A stretch of 37,294 nucleotides of DNA from Bacteroidota bacterium (GCA_947461595.1 CANHLZ010000002.1:1-37294), one strand, 5' to 3'. Shown: positions 1 to 10,796, numbered from the stretch's first letter. A program made the numbers and translations. The notes: generated by a model not told the origin, from the letters alone.

Positions 1-210
1 CTAGCCGCCGCCTTGTCTGAAATTCATGTATTTCAAGCTGGTACAGGCTTTCAAGATAACTCTATTGTTACGAAAGGGGGTCGAGTTTTAACCGTTACCT
101 CCTCTGGCGATACCCTAAAAAATGCAGTAATGAATGCGCAAAAGGGCTTATCCAACATTCAATTCGAAGGAATGTATTTTAGAAAAGATATTGGTTACGA
201 GTTTCCCTAA
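1..210 (+). CDS. purD: Phosphoribosylamine--glycine ligase (PurD), C-terminal fragment cut by window start
   Basis: Frame 1 is open from base 1 (LAAALSEIHVFQAGTGFQ...); C-terminal pattern GGRVLTVTSSGDTLKNAV...QFEGMYFRKDIGYEF is typical of PurD. Confidence 0.85.
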   Translation, partial: LAAALSEIHVFQAGTGFQDNSIVTKGGRVLTVTSSGDTLKNAVMNAQKGLSNIQFEGMYFRKDIGYEFP

Positions 211-317
211 AATGTTTTTAAAAAAAATGTTGATTCATTTGCAAAAAGCTTTGTAGTGTAAGGATTTTAGATGAATTTTGCTTCATTCAATCTGAACTAT
301 TCAAATACTGATGCACA

Positions 318-1343
318 ATGGGATTATTTAACTTTTTTACTCAAGAAATTGCTATGGACTTGGGTACAGCTAACACACTCATCATTCATAATGATGAAGT
401 GGTAGTAAACGAACCTTCTATTATTGCTTTGAATAGAAATAATATGAAAGAAGTTTTAGGCGTGGGTAAGAAAGCATTGTTGATGCATGAAAAAACGCAT
501 GAAAGTATAAAAACCGTTCGTCCACTTAAAGATGGTGTAATTGCCGATTTTAACGCAGCAGAATTAATGATTCGCGAGTTGATGAAAATGATTTACCCAA
601 AGAAGCCATTATTTCCGCCAAGTTGGAGAATGGTTATTTGCATTCCTTCTTCCATTACTGAAGTTGAAAAAAGAGCGGTGCGTGATAGTGCAGAGCAAGC
701 AGGTGCAAAAGAAGTTTATATGATTCATGAACCGATGGCTGCTGCTTTAGGAATTGGTATTGATGTAGAAGAGCCCGTAGGAAATATGATTATTGATATT
801 GGAGGTGGTACCACTGGTATTACAGTTATTGCATTAGCAGGAATTGTTTGTGATCAAAGTATTCGTATTGCAGGAGATGAATTTACTGCAGATATTATGG
901 AAGCATTAAGAAGATATCATAGTTTATTAATTGGAGAGCGAACTGCAGAGCAAATTAAAATTCATGTAGGTGCTGCTTTAAAAGATTTAGACAACCCTCC
1001 AGATGATATGCCAGTCAACGGTCGTGACTTAGTAACTGGTATTCCAAAACAAATTATGGTTACCTACCAAGAAGTAGCAGAAGCCTTAGATAAAAGCATA
1101 TTTAAAATCGAAGAAGCTATTTTAAAGGCTTTAGAAACTACTCCGCCAGAACTAGCGGCAGACATTTATCGCAGAGGTTTGTATTTAACAGGGGGCGGTG
1201 CATTGTTACGCGGCTTAGATAAAAGATTAAGTCAAAAAATTAAATTGCCTGTTCATATTGCAGAGGATCCACTTAAAAGTGTAGTGCGCGGAACAGGTAT
1301 TGCGTTAAAAAATTACCAGCGTTTTCCTTTTATCATGAGATAA
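318..1343 (+). CDS. mreB: Rod shape-determining protein MreB (actin-like)
   Basis: MGLFNFFTQEIAMDLGTANTLI, IIDIGGGTTGITVIAL, LTGGGALLRGLDKRL; followed by mreC/mreD/PBP2/rodA. Confidence 0.97.
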   Translation: MGLFNFFTQEIAMDLGTANTLIIHNDEVVVNEPSIIALNRNNMKEVLGVGKKALLMHEKTHESIKTVRPLKDGVIADFNAAELMIRELMKMIYPKKPLFPPSWRMVICIPSSITEVEKRAVRDSAEQAGAKEVYMIHEPMAAALGIGIDVEEPVGNMIIDIGGGTTGITVIALAGIVCDQSIRIAGDEFTADIMEALRRYHSLLIGERTAEQIKIHVGAALKDLDNPPDDMPVNGRDLVTGIPKQIMVTYQEVAEALDKSIFKIEEAILKALETTPPELAADIYRRGLYLTGGGALLRGLDKRLSQKIKLPVHIAEDPLKSVVRGTGIALKNYQRFPFIMR

Positions 1344-1380
1344 AAGAATATTAAATCAACTTGTTTAAAGGAGATGAGCA

Positions 1381-2235
1381 TTGAAGAATATCATTGGGTT
1401 TTTAAGACAAAATTTTACTTTCCTAACTTTTTTGATACTTCAAATTGTATCATTGGTCGTGTTATCCTCTTATAACAAAACTTATGAAACCTTCTTTGGT
1501 GGATGGAGCAACCAAGTCACAGGCAATATCAATAAAAAATACAACGATTGGTCTTACTTTTTTAATTTAAAAAATACCAATGCGTTATTAATTGCAGAAA
1601 ATACGGCACTCAGAAATCAATTAGGTGAAAATTTCTCACCTATTGATACGAGCAAAAAATTAGGTACCCTTGTATTAAGAAAAGACAGCCTTGAGAAAAT
1701 AAGAAAGTTTTTCTACTACCCTGCTAAAGTAGTAGGCAATACTTTTACACTTCAAAAAAATTATATTACCATCGAAAGGGGAAGTTTGCAAGGTGTTAAA
1801 AAAGATATGGCTGCCATCAGTCCAGAAGGAAGTATTGTTGGTGTGGTGGTGGAAGTAAATGATAACTACAGTAAAATAATGAGTTTACTGCATCGCAATA
1901 GTAAAGTAAGTGCCATGCTAAAAAGAGATAAAATAGCCGGAAGCATTGAATGGGATGGAGAGGACCCTAGTGTATTGGTTTTAAAAAATATCTCAAAAAG
2001 CGCTGCTCCTAAAATTGGGGACTCTGTCTTAACCAGCCCCTATTCCTCTAATTTCCCAGCACAGCTAATGATTGGCAAAGTAACTTCCGTAATTAAAGAT
2101 CCCTCGAGTAACTATTTAACTTTAAATGTAAAATCGACTACTAATTTTTATAATTTAGAATACATTTATTTAGTAGAAAACAGGCGAATGGCAGATCAAA
2201 AAAATATAGAAAAAAACGAGCTTAAAAATGAATAA
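1381..2235 (+). CDS. mreC: Rod shape-determining protein MreC (TTG start)
   Basis: N-terminal TM, coiled coil, then the MreC domain (GSLQGVKKDMAAISPEGSIVGVVVEV). TTG start preceded by AAAGGAG at about 7 nt. Confidence 0.9.
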   Translation: MKNIIGFLRQNFTFLTFLILQIVSLVVLSSYNKTYETFFGGWSNQVTGNINKKYNDWSYFFNLKNTNALLIAENTALRNQLGENFSPIDTSKKLGTLVLRKDSLEKIRKFFYYPAKVVGNTFTLQKNYITIERGSLQGVKKDMAAISPEGSIVGVVVEVNDNYSKIMSLLHRNSKVSAMLKRDKIAGSIEWDGEDPSVLVLKNISKSAAPKIGDSVLTSPYSSNFPAQLMIGKVTSVIKDPSSNYLTLNVKSTTNFYNLEYIYLVENRRMADQKNIEKNELKNE

Positions 2236-2749
2236 CCTTATAAAGAATACAGCAAGGTTTGTTTTATTTTTAGCCATTCAAATTATTATTTTGAATGAAG
2301 TGCCTCCATTACATCAATTCATTACGCCCTATTTGTATTTTATTTTTTTATTATGGTTGCCATTTGGAACTAAAAGGATCACTTTAACACTACTTGGTTT
2401 TATCATCGGCTATACATTAGACTTATTTACGAATACTCCTGGGCTACATGCAGCAGCCTGCAGCTTGCTTGGTTACTTTAGGCCCACCATTTTAAATTTA
2501 TTATTGGCACAAGAATTATCGGAAGAAGTTAACCGAGAGCCAAGTATAGGCTCTATGGGATGGGGACCTTATGCCTTCTATGTATTCTCACTTACCTTCC
2601 TTCATCATTTTTATTTAGTTTTATTAGAATGGCTGCAGTTTGGAAACTTCGGCTACTTCTTGGGTAAAGTAATAGGAACTACTTTAGTAAGCGTACTTTT
2701 AATTTTTATAGTAGAACTTGCTACGAACCGAAGAAAGATAAAAAGATAA
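2228..2749 (+). CDS. mreD: Rod shape-determining protein MreD
   Basis: Multi-TM ~170 aa protein, start overlaps mreC end by 8 nt, located between mreC and PBP2. Confidence 0.85.
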   Translation: MNNLIKNTARFVLFLAIQIIILNEVPPLHQFITPYLYFIFLLWLPFGTKRITLTLLGFIIGYTLDLFTNTPGLHAAACSLLGYFRPTILNLLLAQELSEEVNREPSIGSMGWGPYAFYVFSLTFLHHFYLVLLEWLQFGNFGYFLGKVIGTTLVSVLLIFIVELATNRRKIKR

Positions 2750-2758
2750 CCCATTGCT

Positions 2759-4864
2759 ATGTACAATTCGAATCGAAGTCGTATTATTCAAATCATTATC
2801 GGAGTTATCTTTACATTAATCATTTTGCAACTGATTAGCTTGCAAATCTTTTCTTCAAAATATGTACTTGCGGCCAACAACAATGCCATTTTTAGACGGA
2901 TTATTTACCCTGATAGAGGTATTATTTTTGACAGAAAAAAAAGAGCCTTATTGGAGAATACCATTAGTTACGATTTAGTGGTCATCCCCAATGAAGCTAA
3001 AGGAGTAGATACAGCAACACTTTGCGCTATTCTAAAAATTGATAAAAAAGAGTATGCCAAAAGGATGGTAGAAGTGATTATAAAAAATACAAGGGTAAAA
3101 TTGGGTATTTTCGAACCCTTTCTTTCTACTGAAGTGTATGCTCAAATAACAGAAAATTTATATCGTTTCCCAGGATTCTCCTTATCAGAAAGATCCATTA
3201 GAAATTACCCTTACAATACTGCCGCCCATGTTTTAGGCTATGTAGCAGAAGTAGATATAAATTTTTTAAAAAAACATGAAGCAGATGGTTATGAAATGGG
3301 CGACTATGCGGGCATGACTGGATTAGAAAAACAATACGAGTCTATATTAATGGGGCAAAGAGGTGTAAAAAGATTTTTAAGAGACAACAAAGGAAAAATA
3401 CAGGGGCCATTTGAAAAAGGCGAGTTTGATACCACCGCCATTGCCGGTAGAAATTTATATACTAGTATGGATGTTGAAGTACAACAATTGGCGGAAAAAT
3501 TATTACAACACAAAATTGGAAGCGTAGTGGCTATCAACCCTAAATCAGGAAGTATCATCGCAATGGCCTCTAGCCCAGGATACAATCCTAATTTATTAAC
3601 AGGGAATCAGCGTCGGAAAACCATTGGTCGATTGCTCACAGATACTGCACGTCCTATTTACAATCGTGCCATTAAGGGACAATACCCTCCAGGATCTACC
3701 TTCAAACCGCTGGGTGCTTTAATCGCATTAGATGAAGGTTTGATTACCCCAAGTTTTGGCTACAATTGTTTTGGATTATATACTGCTTGCGGCGACCCAC
3801 GTAAATGCGAGCACCATAATGCTGGGCATGCTGGAAATTTACAATTGGCATTAGCCAACTCCTGTAATTCTTATTTTTTACAAGTATTTAGAATGGCCAT
3901 AGATAACCCAAAATATCATAATGCAAAATTGGGTTATTTAAAATGGAAAGAATATATGAATAGCTTTGGCTTAGGAAGAAAACTAGGTATTGATTTGCCA
4001 AGTGAAAATAGAGCCAACATCCCTGACACCGCACAATACAATAAAGATTTTGGTGGAGCAAAATATTGGAACAGTTGTTTTATGCTTACTTTAGGAATTG
4101 GGCAAGATAGGATGACGGCCACTCCTTTGCAATTGGCTAATACCATGGCTTTTATCGCTAATGATGGCTATTATTACACTCCACATTTTGTAGACAGTGT
4201 GGAAGAGGAAGATGATTACGATAAAGAATTACTTTTAAAATACAGAACAAAGCAAGAAGTAACTAAAATACCAAAAGAGTACTACGATGTCATTAAAGAA
4301 GGCATGCATGATGTAACCATTATTGGCACTGCGGCATTTATTAAAGTGCCTGGTCATGAATTTTGTGCAAAAACTGGTACAGCACAGAACCCACATGGAA
4401 AAAATCACTCCATGTTTGTTTGCTTTGCTCCAAAAGACAATCCTAAAATTGCAGTGGCTGTAGTAGTAGAAAATGCTGGATTTGGCTCTACTTGGGCAGG
4501 TCCAATTGCAGGTTTAATAATGGAAAAGTATTTAAATGATACCTTGACAAAAGAAAGTAAAACAAAAATGGATTACTTAGCGAATGTAGATTTAATGCCT
4601 GCCAATATTAAAGAATGGTATATCAGAAACAATAAAACCGAAATGCTCATTCCACTTAATTACAATAATGATGAGCTTTCTGATATTTGGGATATGGAGA
4701 TGCTATCGGAAACTGCTCCCATTAAGCTTAATGTAGATACCCTTAAAAAAATAGATACCTTTCAAAAAAATAAGCCTCCTGCATCACCCATTCCTCCAAA
4801 ACAAAACAACAAGGAAAGTATATTAACGCCTATTGAGAAAAAGAAAAAAGTGAATTCACAATAA
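2759..4864 (+). CDS. mrdA: Penicillin-binding protein 2 (peptidoglycan transpeptidase)
   Basis: N-terminal TM, dimerisation domain, GQYPPGSTFKPL (SxxK), SCNSYF (SxN), CAKTGTAQNP (KTG). Confidence 0.95.
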   Translation: MYNSNRSRIIQIIIGVIFTLIILQLISLQIFSSKYVLAANNNAIFRRIIYPDRGIIFDRKKRALLENTISYDLVVIPNEAKGVDTATLCAILKIDKKEYAKRMVEVIIKNTRVKLGIFEPFLSTEVYAQITENLYRFPGFSLSERSIRNYPYNTAAHVLGYVAEVDINFLKKHEADGYEMGDYAGMTGLEKQYESILMGQRGVKRFLRDNKGKIQGPFEKGEFDTTAIAGRNLYTSMDVEVQQLAEKLLQHKIGSVVAINPKSGSIIAMASSPGYNPNLLTGNQRRKTIGRLLTDTARPIYNRAIKGQYPPGSTFKPLGALIALDEGLITPSFGYNCFGLYTACGDPRKCEHHNAGHAGNLQLALANSCNSYFLQVFRMAIDNPKYHNAKLGYLKWKEYMNSFGLGRKLGIDLPSENRANIPDTAQYNKDFGGAKYWNSCFMLTLGIGQDRMTATPLQLANTMAFIANDGYYYTPHFVDSVEEEDDYDKELLLKYRTKQEVTKIPKEYYDVIKEGMHDVTIIGTAAFIKVPGHEFCAKTGTAQNPHGKNHSMFVCFAPKDNPKIAVAVVVENAGFGSTWAGPIAGLIMEKYLNDTLTKESKTKMDYLANVDLMPANIKEWYIRNNKTEMLIPLNYNNDELSDIWDMEMLSETAPIKLNVDTLKKIDTFQKNKPPASPIPPKQNNKESILTPIEKKKKVNSQ

Positions 4865-4865
4865 A

Positions 4866-6209
4866 ATGTCAACAATCAACAACCATAACTTTTCTAAAGG
4901 AACAGACTTGGCAGTCATACTGGTCTATATAATAATGGTAACCATTGGTGTCTTGTGTATTTTTATGGTTGAATACAACCCCAATTTAAATTGGAGTAAT
5001 TCATTTTTGACAGCCAAAACCAATTTTAGCAAACAAATTTATTTTTCCATCTTCTGTGCTTTCATTGCCATTTTTATACTGTTATTAGATAGTAAAGTTT
5101 TTACTGCCCTAGCTAACTTATCTTATGCAGCAGGCATACTGCTCATGCTGGCCACTTTTATACTTGGAAAAAATATCAATGGCTCTAAAAGTTGGATTCC
5201 TATTGCGGGCGGTTTTAATTTACAACCTGCTGAATTATGTAAAATATTTACTGCTTTATTTTTAGCGAAATTTATTTCCAAACCAGATACCGATTTTAAA
5301 AAACTAAAATCACATTTAATAGCAGGGGCAGCCATTGCGCTGCCTGCTATATTATCTATCATGCAGCATGAACTAGGATTGGCATTGGTATATAGTGCTT
5401 TTATTTTTGCCATGTATCGAGAAGGGCTTCCTCCTGTTATACTAGTGGTCTTGCTTTCATTTGCTATATTAGTGATAGCCACCTTATTGCTTGACCCTAG
5501 CTTACTTGCTATAATATTAACTGTAATTGCAGGGTTGTTCATTTTTGCAATGATTAAAAGATTTAAAAAAAATAAAAGTAAAATTTTAATCGTGGTTGCG
5601 ATTTGGGGGATTTGTTTTGGAACCGTACGTTTTGCAGTTCCTTATATATTCAACCATGTATTTGAGTGTTATCAAAGTACCCGTATCTATAGCATGGTAG
5701 GAAAAGAATACGACTGTGCTCAAAATAAAAAATCTGCTTCCTCTACTGGACTGCGTCACAGTAAAAAGCCAGATGATTACAACGTAAAACAAAGTAAAAT
5801 AGCCATAGGTTCTGGTGGTTTTTGGGGGAGAGGATTTTTAAAAGGAACGCAAACAAGAGGTAAATATGTGCCTGAACAACATACAGATTTTATATTTACC
5901 TCCTTAGGGGAAGCTTTTGGTTTTGTGGGTACCTTTATATTTTTAGGCTTGTATTTATTTTTCTTATTTAGACTCGTTCGTATTGCAGAAAGACAAAGAA
6001 GTGCTTTTTCAAGGGTATACGCCTATAGCGTAGTGGGCATCTTCTTTTTTCATATTGCAGTCAACATTAGTATGACCATTGGATTGTTTCCAGTAGTGGG
6101 CATCCCCTTGCCACTTATAAGTTATGGGGGATCTTCTTTGTTAACTTTTACGGTACTATTATTTATTTTATTAAGATTAGATGCCGATAGGCAAATGGTG
6201 CTTCGTTAA
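4866..6209 (+). CDS. rodA: Rod shape-determining protein RodA (SEDS glycosyltransferase)
   Basis: NGSKSWIPIAGGFNLQPAELCKI, QSKIAIGSGGFWGRGFLKGTQTRGKYVPEQHTDFIF, GIPLPLISYGGSSLL. Confidence 0.95.
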   Translation: MSTINNHNFSKGTDLAVILVYIIMVTIGVLCIFMVEYNPNLNWSNSFLTAKTNFSKQIYFSIFCAFIAIFILLLDSKVFTALANLSYAAGILLMLATFILGKNINGSKSWIPIAGGFNLQPAELCKIFTALFLAKFISKPDTDFKKLKSHLIAGAAIALPAILSIMQHELGLALVYSAFIFAMYREGLPPVILVVLLSFAILVIATLLLDPSLLAIILTVIAGLFIFAMIKRFKKNKSKILIVVAIWGICFGTVRFAVPYIFNHVFECYQSTRIYSMVGKEYDCAQNKKSASSTGLRHSKKPDDYNVKQSKIAIGSGGFWGRGFLKGTQTRGKYVPEQHTDFIFTSLGEAFGFVGTFIFLGLYLFFLFRLVRIAERQRSAFSRVYAYSVVGIFFFHIAVNISMTIGLFPVVGIPLPLISYGGSSLLTFTVLLFILLRLDADRQMVLR

Positions 6210-6225
6210 TGCTTATTTTTGCAGC

Positions 6226-6984
6226 ATGCGAATTTATCCTTTATCTGAAGGCTGTTTCTCGATAGACCATACTAAAGTATTCGTACCTTTTGATAGTAGC
6301 CATCAAGCATTTCATAATCGCCCAAAGGGTAGTATTTTAGTAGAAGTGCAACCTTTTGTAGTCATCACAGAAAAGGATATTATTTTATTGGATACAGGAT
6401 TAGGCTATACCAATCAAGAAGGCGTTTTGCAATTACATGCTAATTTAATGGCCTTGGGCATTAACCCCAGTTCTGTAACCAAAGTTTTTCTAAGTCATTT
6501 ACACAAAGATCATGCAGGGGGCATCAGCTATCTTCATCCCATCCATCAAGAAAGATATATCAGCTTTCCCTATGCAGTATATTATGTTCAAAAAAAGGAA
6601 TTCGAAGAAGTCCAAGCAAAAAGTAATGATCCAAATTTGTTAGCTCAAATTGAACCACTTGCCAATTTTAGTGGCGTACATTGGTTGACAGAGGAGGAAG
6701 GTGACATAGATCATATTATACATTATCAAATTACAGGTGGGCATAGTAAATACCACCAAGTAGCTTGGTTAAAAGAAAATGAGGAAACCATTTTCTTTGG
6801 AGCAGATGTGGCACCTCAATTACAACAAATGAAGGCCAAGTTTGTCGCTAAATATGATCTGGATGGTAAAAAATGTTTGGAATATAGACAAAGCTGGTGG
6901 GAACAAGGTGCTAAAGAGCAATGGACTTTTGCTTTTTACCACGATATTCAACATCCAACGCAGCTACCTACTGCAATTGATTAA
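6226..6984 (+). CDS. MBL-fold metallo-hydrolase
   Basis: FLSHLHKDHAGG (HxHxDH), GHSKYH, FFGADVAPQ. Track ORF starts at 6181 inside rodA; the internal ATG at 6226 (MRIYPLSEG) is the more likely start. Confidence 0.85.
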   Translation: MRIYPLSEGCFSIDHTKVFVPFDSSHQAFHNRPKGSILVEVQPFVVITEKDIILLDTGLGYTNQEGVLQLHANLMALGINPSSVTKVFLSHLHKDHAGGISYLHPIHQERYISFPYAVYYVQKKEFEEVQAKSNDPNLLAQIEPLANFSGVHWLTEEEGDIDHIIHYQITGGHSKYHQVAWLKENEETIFFGADVAPQLQQMKAKFVAKYDLDGKKCLEYRQSWWEQGAKEQWTFAFYHDIQHPTQLPTAID

Positions 6985-7065
6985 AACGAACATTCATTAG
7001 GAATCAATGCTGGTAAGGCTTTCACAATTACAAACTTAATTTGTAGTACCTTTGCCCTGCAAATT

Positions 7066-9657
7066 ATGACACTCTCTACGCACAACTATTCACAACAATT
7101 TAGAAAAAATGTATCTGATAAATACATTATCTACAATAGCTTATTTGCAGCATTACCCTACTCAGGCGTTGCTAATGTGGGTGCCTTATTACCTATTCTT
7201 TTACAAACTTGCGAAGAAGGCTATGCAAAAGGAAAATCACCTAATGATATTGTAGATTATTTTTTTAGTAGACATACTCAAGTAGAAACTGAAAAAGAAA
7301 AAATTGATCACTTATTTAAATATGTTCAATACATAGAAAGACAAGTTGTTCTTTTTGACGCCATTGAAGATGCAGCATTTACTTCTGTTAATGATATAGA
7401 TGGCCCGGGTAGTTTAAAAACATTGATTAGAGATGCCGCCTTCACCGGAAAAAATCAGGCTTTAAAAAATAAACTTGAAAATTTTAAAGTGCGCATTGTA
7501 TTAACAGCGCATCCTACCCAATTTTACCCAGCCAATGTATTAGGCATTATTCATGATATGGGTGAGGCGATTGGCAAAAATGATTTCGACACCATCAATC
7601 AATACATTCAACAATTAGGTTTGACTCCATTTTTTAATAAAAAGCAACCGACGCCAGCAGACGAAGCATTAAACCTAATGTGGTATTTAGAAAATGTTTT
7701 TTATTATGCCATTGGTAATATTTATAGTGGAATAATTAATGAAGTGTTTGATAGAAATTACACAGGAAGCAATCCATTTATTGAATTAGGATTTTGGCCA
7801 GGTGGCGACAGAGATGGCAACCCTTTTGTAAATGCGGCTACCACTATCCATGTGGCCAAAGCTTTAAGAAGTAGTATTATAGTTTGTTATTATAGAGATG
7901 TGAGAAAATTAAAAAGAAAATTAACTTTCTCAGGAATCGATGTATTATTAAATAATTTAGAAGCGAAATTATATGAAAATGTTTTTAGGCCAGACGAAAG
8001 TCATCCCATCGCCGCAAGTGAAATTATTGCTAGCCTAGTAGCCATTAGACAAAAGATTATTGATGAGGATCATTCACTTTATCTTTCTCGATTGGAAAGT
8101 CTTTTACACAAAGTACATTTATTTGGTACCCATTTTGCTTCTTTAGATATTCGACAAGACAGCAGGATACACCATGCTGTATTAATGAGTATTCATGAAA
8201 GTTTATTAGCAAAAAATGGTAAAGCCTTACTTCCAGCCAATTATAAAAATTTAGATTCAGCGGATCAATTAAATATATTAAGTAAACTTTCGGACCAATT
8301 AAATCCAAACGATTATTCTGACACCATTACCAAAGACACGCTAGAAAGCATTTATGCGATCAAGCAAGTGCAAGCCATGAATGGAGAAGCGGGCTGTCAC
8401 CGTTATGTGATTAGCAATTGTCAATCCGAAGTAAATGTAATGGAATTGTATGCCCTATTTCGATTATGCGGATGGGATGAAAATATAAAGTCGGTAGATA
8501 TTGTTCCTCTTTTTGAAACCATTGACGACTTAACTGCTTCAGAAGCTATCATGTCTGTGTTGTACGAATATCCATTATACGCAGCACATTTAGAGCAAAG
8601 AAATCAACAACAACCCATCATGTTGGGCTTTAGTGATGGTACTAAAGACGGCGGGTACTTACAAGCCAACTGGAGTATTTATAAAGCCAAAGAAACACTT
8701 ACTTCCATTTCAAGAAAAAATAATATTGTAGTTAAATTTTTTGATGGACGTGGCGGGCCCCCTTCAAGAGGGGGTGGCAAAACACATCAGTTTTATGCGT
8801 CTATGGGCAATCAAATAGAAAATGATGAAATTCAATTAACTGTGCAAGGTCAAACCATCACCTCTAATTTCGGTACCATTCAATCAGCGCAATACAATTT
8901 GGAACAATTATTAAGTGCGGGGGTAAGCAATGAATTATTTGCTGACGCTAAATTACAGTTATCCGAAAAGAACCGTGACCTACTAGAAGAATTGGGTAAT
9001 ATTAGTTATGCTTCCTATCAGCAACTTAAAGAAAACCCATTATTTCTTCCCTATTTGCAAAAGTATAGTCCATTAAATTATTACAGTAAAAGCAATATTG
9101 CCAGCCGTCCTACTAAAAGAGGAACAGGTACCACTTTAAGCTTTAGTGATTTAAGGGCCATCCCTTTTGTAGGAAGCTGGAGTCAGTTAAAACAAAATGT
9201 ACCTGGATTTTATGGCGTGGGAACTGCCTTACAAGTTCTTAAAGAAAAAGGTTTATGGAATGAAGTACAATCTTTATTTAATACTATTTCCTTTTTTAGA
9301 ACTTTAGTAGACAATAGTATGATGAGTATGGTTAAGTCTAATTTTGCCATCACCAAACACATCGAATCTGACCCAGAATTCAATCCTATCTGGCAATCCA
9401 TAAAAGAAGAATTTAAATTAACTACTCAGCTTTACTTGGAATTAAATAATGCAAAAAGTTTAATGGAAGCAGATACAGTTGGTAAACATTCTATTTTATT
9501 AAGAGACCGCATTGTACTTCCCTTGCTTACCATACAACAATACACTTTGTGTAAAGTTCAAACTCCTCATTTGGAATCAAGCTTATTGGTTTCCTACGAG
9601 AAATTGTTAACTAGAACTATGTTTGGAGTAATCAATGCCGCACGCAATTCTGCATAA
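7066..9657 (+). CDS. ppc: Phosphoenolpyruvate carboxylase
   Basis: VLTAHPTQFYP, FWPGGDRDGNPFV, MLGFSDGTKDGGYLQANWSIYKAKE, FFDGRGGPPSRGGGKTHQF. Confidence 0.95.
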   Translation: MTLSTHNYSQQFRKNVSDKYIIYNSLFAALPYSGVANVGALLPILLQTCEEGYAKGKSPNDIVDYFFSRHTQVETEKEKIDHLFKYVQYIERQVVLFDAIEDAAFTSVNDIDGPGSLKTLIRDAAFTGKNQALKNKLENFKVRIVLTAHPTQFYPANVLGIIHDMGEAIGKNDFDTINQYIQQLGLTPFFNKKQPTPADEALNLMWYLENVFYYAIGNIYSGIINEVFDRNYTGSNPFIELGFWPGGDRDGNPFVNAATTIHVAKALRSSIIVCYYRDVRKLKRKLTFSGIDVLLNNLEAKLYENVFRPDESHPIAASEIIASLVAIRQKIIDEDHSLYLSRLESLLHKVHLFGTHFASLDIRQDSRIHHAVLMSIHESLLAKNGKALLPANYKNLDSADQLNILSKLSDQLNPNDYSDTITKDTLESIYAIKQVQAMNGEAGCHRYVISNCQSEVNVMELYALFRLCGWDENIKSVDIVPLFETIDDLTASEAIMSVLYEYPLYAAHLEQRNQQQPIMLGFSDGTKDGGYLQANWSIYKAKETLTSISRKNNIVVKFFDGRGGPPSRGGGKTHQFYASMGNQIENDEIQLTVQGQTITSNFGTIQSAQYNLEQLLSAGVSNELFADAKLQLSEKNRDLLEELGNISYASYQQLKENPLFLPYLQKYSPLNYYSKSNIASRPTKRGTGTTLSFSDLRAIPFVGSWSQLKQNVPGFYGVGTALQVLKEKGLWNEVQSLFNTISFFRTLVDNSMMSMVKSNFAITKHIESDPEFNPIWQSIKEEFKLTTQLYLELNNAKSLMEADTVGKHSILLRDRIVLPLLTIQQYTLCKVQTPHLESSLLVSYEKLLTRTMFGVINAARNSA

Positions 9658-9661
9658 ATTC

Positions 9662-10264
9662 TTACACGGCTCCATTGTCTTTCCATTGCCATAAATGCAA
9701 GCAAGCATAGGTTTTATAAGGGCCCCAATTGGCCGCTTTTTTAAGCATTTTTATTTTTAATTCTTTTTTTGTTTCGTATTTTATTTTATACAACCTGATC
9801 ATTGCTTGTTGAATACCTAAATCATCTACTGCAAAAACATTTTCATGTCCCAAACTAAACATCAATAACATTTCAACAGTCCAAGTGCCTACCCCTTTTA
9901 TTTGAGTCAATAATTCAATAACCGCTTCCGGTTCCATCGAATACAATTGCTTATCTAAGATTTTGTTTTCCATAAAGAAATGTGCCACGTTATGAACATA
10001 GTTCACTTTGGAATTACTTAAGCCAATACTACGAAGGGTTTCTTTTGGAGTGTCCACAACCTGCTGCATATTGGGCTCCACTCCTTGGTATAAATCTAAA
10101 AAGCGAAGAAAAATTATTTTAGCCACTTTGGTATTCAATTGTTGGCTTAAGATACTGGCAATAAGCCTTACTGGCGTATTTTTCCTCTTTTTTAAGGTAT
10201 AAGGCTTCCCTTTTAGAAGAGCGGCTAGTTTTAAATCTTTTTTCAAATGATTTTGATAAGTCAT
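9662..10264 (-). CDS. HhH-GPD DNA glycosylase, AlkA-type (DNA-3-methyladenine glycosylase)
   Basis: SILSQQLNTKVA, LTQIKGVGTWTVEMLLMFSLGHENVFAVDDLGIQQA (HhH plus catalytic Asp region). Confidence 0.88.
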   Translation of the reverse strand: MTYQNHLKKDLKLAALLKGKPYTLKKRKNTPVRLIASILSQQLNTKVAKIIFLRFLDLYQGVEPNMQQVVDTPKETLRSIGLSNSKVNYVHNVAHFFMENKILDKQLYSMEPEAVIELLTQIKGVGTWTVEMLLMFSLGHENVFAVDDLGIQQAMIRLYKIKYETKKELKIKMLKKAANWGPYKTYACLHLWQWKDNGAV

Positions 10265-10368
10265 GGCCCTAAATTAACTTGTTTTTATTTATTTATCTTA
10301 AATTCAATTAAGAATTAAAATTTAGTAACTTATAACTAAACCCATACATCCTTTAAAAAAATAAAACT

Positions 10369-10791
10369 ATGAAAAAATATTTCACCTTTATTGCAGTGTT
10401 ACTGTGTACGATTTCTTTTGCTCAAAACAAAGACGAACAAACTATTCGTCAAATTTTAGCCAATCAAGAAAAAGCTTGGAACAAAGGAGATTTGACCACT
10501 TTTATGGTTGGTTATTGGGACAATGACAGCTTAGTGTACATAGGAAAAAATGGTCCCACTTATGGTTACGCTACCACTTTAAATAATTATAAAAAGAACT
10601 ACCCCGACACCAGCCACATGGGTAAGCTAAAATTTCAACTATTAAGTGTAAAGCCATTAAATACAGACCATTATTTTGTCATTGGGAAATTTAACTTAAC
10701 CAGAACGGTGGGAGATGCTAGTGGTTATTTTACGCTTCTATTTAGAAAAATAAATGGGGTATGGAAAGCCATTGCCGACCATAGTAGCTAA
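10369..10791 (+). CDS. Secreted NTF2-like / DUF4440-type protein
   Basis: Signal peptide MKKYFTFIAVLLCTISFAQ; QILANQEKAWNKGDLTTFM...YWDNDSLVYIG...GVWKAIADHSS. Confidence 0.75.
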   Translation: MKKYFTFIAVLLCTISFAQNKDEQTIRQILANQEKAWNKGDLTTFMVGYWDNDSLVYIGKNGPTYGYATTLNNYKKNYPDTSHMGKLKFQLLSVKPLNTDHYFVIGKFNLTRTVGDASGYFTLLFRKINGVWKAIADHSS

Positions 10792-10796
10792 ATTTT

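Noticed and set aside
5123-5542. 139-aa ORF antisense to rodA
   Set aside because: Fully antisense to a strongly supported gene; composition looks like an antisense translation of membrane helices.
10265-10368. Imperfect inverted repeat in the AT-rich divergent region between the glycosylase and the NTF2-like gene
   Set aside because: Low complexity A/T sequence; pairing is imperfect and expected by chance.
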